Shown: positions 12,227 through 13,237 of the stretch, in pieces
Position numbering within the stretch: the stretch's first letter is position 1
Layout: every line of letters starts with the position of its first letter
NCBI GenBank assembly: GCA_025963815.1
Contig: JAOQAA010000336.1
Span: 1-13,237, forward strand
Source of the DNA: Capsulimonas sp.
GTDB taxonomy: Bacteria > Armatimonadota > Armatimonadia > Armatimonadales > Capsulimonadaceae
DNA: 13,237 nucleotides
Direction: 5' to 3'
Made by a program: the position numbers and the translations under genes
The notes under the pieces: model-generated
What the model was told of the DNA's origin: nothing
Seen by the model: the letters and a program-made list of their open reading frames with translations, nothing else
Database searches by the model: none

Positions 12227-12246
12227 GGTTTTGAAGGGAGCATCGC
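12210..12246. repeat. 8-bp inverted repeat overlapping the AEC promoter
   Basis: GCGATGCT (12210-12217) and AGCATCGC (12239-12246) are perfect reverse complements separated by 21 bases, and the -35 box lies inside. The pair could be an operator or a weak hairpin downstream of the exported-protein gene ending at 12255. No T-tract follows on the minus strand, so an intrinsic terminator is unlikely. Confidence 0.35.
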
Positions 12247-12254
12247 AGTACTTG

Positions 12255-13052
12255 TCACCGCTCCGCCTCCCGCTCGGCCTTGATCAGCACGGGCGTTCCG
12301 CGCAGGGCGAGCAGATCGGCAAGGTCGGCGCAGAGGACCTTTTCCTTGCCATCGAGCTGTGTGGTTACGTTGACCTGGATCTGGATGCCTATGCATACGC
12401 GGCCGTCGGATAGGCGCAGGGGATCCGTGGGTCTACCAGCAATATCGGGAGAATTCCAAGCGCTGAAGAAGTCTTCGAGGAGCTTGATCTGTGACGATGA
12501 GAATTCTGAAACTGATACGCCGCCATCCCAGCCGGTCTTGTCTTCGAGATACTTCTTTTTCTGGTCAGGCGTCAGGCTGCCAAAAAAGGCAGCGCCTTTT
12601 TGAGCGTCATGCTGATAATCAGGTCCAAAATGGACTACGGAACTGAATGAATTATGGACAAGTTTGCTGGACTTCGTGATTTGCGGAATAATTTGAAGCG
12701 CAACGGTCGCGTCCGCAAAAGGGTCGGGCTTCGCGAGCCATTGATCGACATCTTTGTAAGGTGTCAGCACGGCTTCATGGCTTCGGAATTGGCGGAGCAC
12801 GAGATCCCGAATCTCAGGAGACCATTCGAAGGCGGGTGAGGTGTTCAGAGTGTAAACAAGGCTGTCGCGCAGGGGCGCCGGCCAGGCGGCGAACGCTTTG
12901 TCGCCAATTTGCGCTTTGAGAGCCTCCATTGTGAACGCCGTGATACGCGCGTCCGCCTCGGCTGTCTGCGGTGAGAGGGCAGACGCTGCGGGGGCAACGC
13001 CCAGGATGGATGCGGCCGCGCACAATAAGGCTGTGAAGGAGAGACGTGTCAT
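12255..13052 (-). CDS. Exported protein of unknown function
   Basis: I chose the ATG at 13052, where AGGAAA lies 7 nt upstream, over an upstream in-frame start at 13121. The 265-residue product then begins with a signal peptide (MTRLSFTALLCAAASILGVA) with a likely cleavage site after AASA (residue 25). The mature part is charged and probably helical at first (ITAFTMEALKAQIGDKAFAA), then contains a long stretch without recognised motifs and a C-terminal segment RVCIGIQIQVNVTTQLDGKE that looks like a beta strand pair. Two Cys (in RVCIG and VLCAD) near the C-terminus could form a disulfide. I recognise no family. It starts 16 nt after the stop of the pseudopilin-like gene, so the two may share a transcript. 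Confidence 0.8.
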   Translation of the reverse strand: MTRLSFTALLCAAASILGVAPAASALSPQTAEADARITAFTMEALKAQIGDKAFAAWPAPLRDSLVYTLNTSPAFEWSPEIRDLVLRQFRSHEAVLTPYKDVDQWLAKPDPFADATVALQIIPQITKSSKLVHNSFSSVVHFGPDYQHDAQKGAAFFGSLTPDQKKKYLEDKTGWDGGVSVSEFSSSQIKLLEDFFSAWNSPDIAGRPTDPLRLSDGRVCIGIQIQVNVTTQLDGKEKVLCADLADLLALRGTPVLIKAEREAER

Positions 13053-13068
13053 CGTGTTTCCTAATATT

Positions 13069-13237
13069 TTAAAAGAGTTTAAACGATGGCGTTTTGGCGG
13101 TGTCCGCGACCCAATGCACATAGCCGGAGGAGAATCCGTAGTTGGTTCCGTGCAGGTGGCGGCCGGGTTTAGGCCGGGAGACGCCGGTGTCGGACGCGTT
13201 TCGCTTGTTGGCGCGGCTTTCGAAAATCGCGACCGTC
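13069..13237 (-). CDS. C-terminal end of a pseudopilin-like (DUF1559 / H-X9-DG type) protein; runs off the right edge
   Basis: The last 56 codons before TAA (13071-13069) read in one open frame to the window edge. The segment GRHLHGTNYGFSSGYVHWVA matches the C-terminal H-X9-DG motif of DUF1559 pseudopilin-like proteins: a His, nine residues, then an acidic-Gly pair, followed by an aromatic-rich end. Here the Asp is replaced by Ser (SG). These proteins begin with a prepilin cleavage/methylation site and are abundant in Planctomycetota and Armatimonadota; that part lies outside the window. The piece is too short for many gene finders. The downstream exported-protein gene starts 16 nt later. Confidence 0.7.
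   Translation of the reverse strand, partial: TVAIFESRANKRNASDTGVSRPKPGRHLHGTNYGFSSGYVHWVADTAKTPSFKLF

Noticed and set aside
12210..12246. Inverted repeat as an intrinsic terminator of the exported-protein gene
   Set aside because: It has a 21-base loop, only an 8-bp stem and no T-tract on the minus strand, so I kept it only as a possible operator.
1..13237. CRISPR arrays, tRNA genes, insertion sequences, phage genes
   Set aside because: No regularly spaced direct repeats, no tRNA-like cloverleaf noticed, no transposase or integrase motifs, and no terminal inverted repeats with target duplications were found by eye.

Overview
The window looks like a piece of chromosome from a Gram-negative-type, moderately high-GC free-living bacterium. 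Lipoprotein and signal-peptide genes, c-di-GMP enzymes with large membrane sensor domains, and the end of an H-X9-DG type pseudopilin (right edge) together point to Armatimonadota, or less likely Planctomycetota. This placement is an inference from gene style, not a database match. Almost everything is read on the minus strand; only two genes, both for exported proteins and both starting with TTG, are on the plus strand.

Right-to-left on the minus strand: (a) 13237-12255, the C-terminal end of a pseudopilin-like protein followed by an unknown exported protein; (b) 12189-10541, an AEC-family transporter and an M50-like membrane metalloprotease; (c) 10036-10536 (plus), a BsuPI-like lipoprotein, divergent from the next block; (d) 9778-3575, a long co-directional run: Lgt-like membrane protein, zinc-ribbon membrane protein, radical SAM enzyme of the Tes/MJ0619-like type, small membrane protein (ATGA overlap), then a membrane GGDEF diguanylate cyclase and a membrane HD-GYP phosphodiesterase. 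It ends at a perfect 23-bp inverted repeat that it shares with the convergent exported protein at 2430-3497; (e) 2279-1751, a hypothetical gene broken by two -1 frameshifts; (f) 1754-1, the argC unit: promoter, leader, argC, and a phosphinothricin-acetyltransferase-like gene interrupted by an in-frame stop.

The most interesting element is the 5' leader of argC (1715-1485, minus). It encodes a 25-residue peptide containing Leu-Arg-Arg-Arg-Val-Arg. Downstream are a segment set that can form mutually exclusive antiterminator and terminator hairpins, and a second strong terminator just before the argC ribosome binding site. The freed 3' arm of terminator 1 is also complementary to the 5' arm of terminator 2, so a single ribosome stall could open both. 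This has every part of a trp/his-style ribosome-mediated attenuator, but for arginine biosynthesis. The second point of interest is the Lgt-like/zinc-ribbon/radical SAM/small membrane protein operon, a candidate membrane-lipid or lipoprotein modification module whose Lgt-like member lacks the usual active-site histidine. No tRNA, rRNA, CRISPR array, insertion sequence or replication origin was seen.
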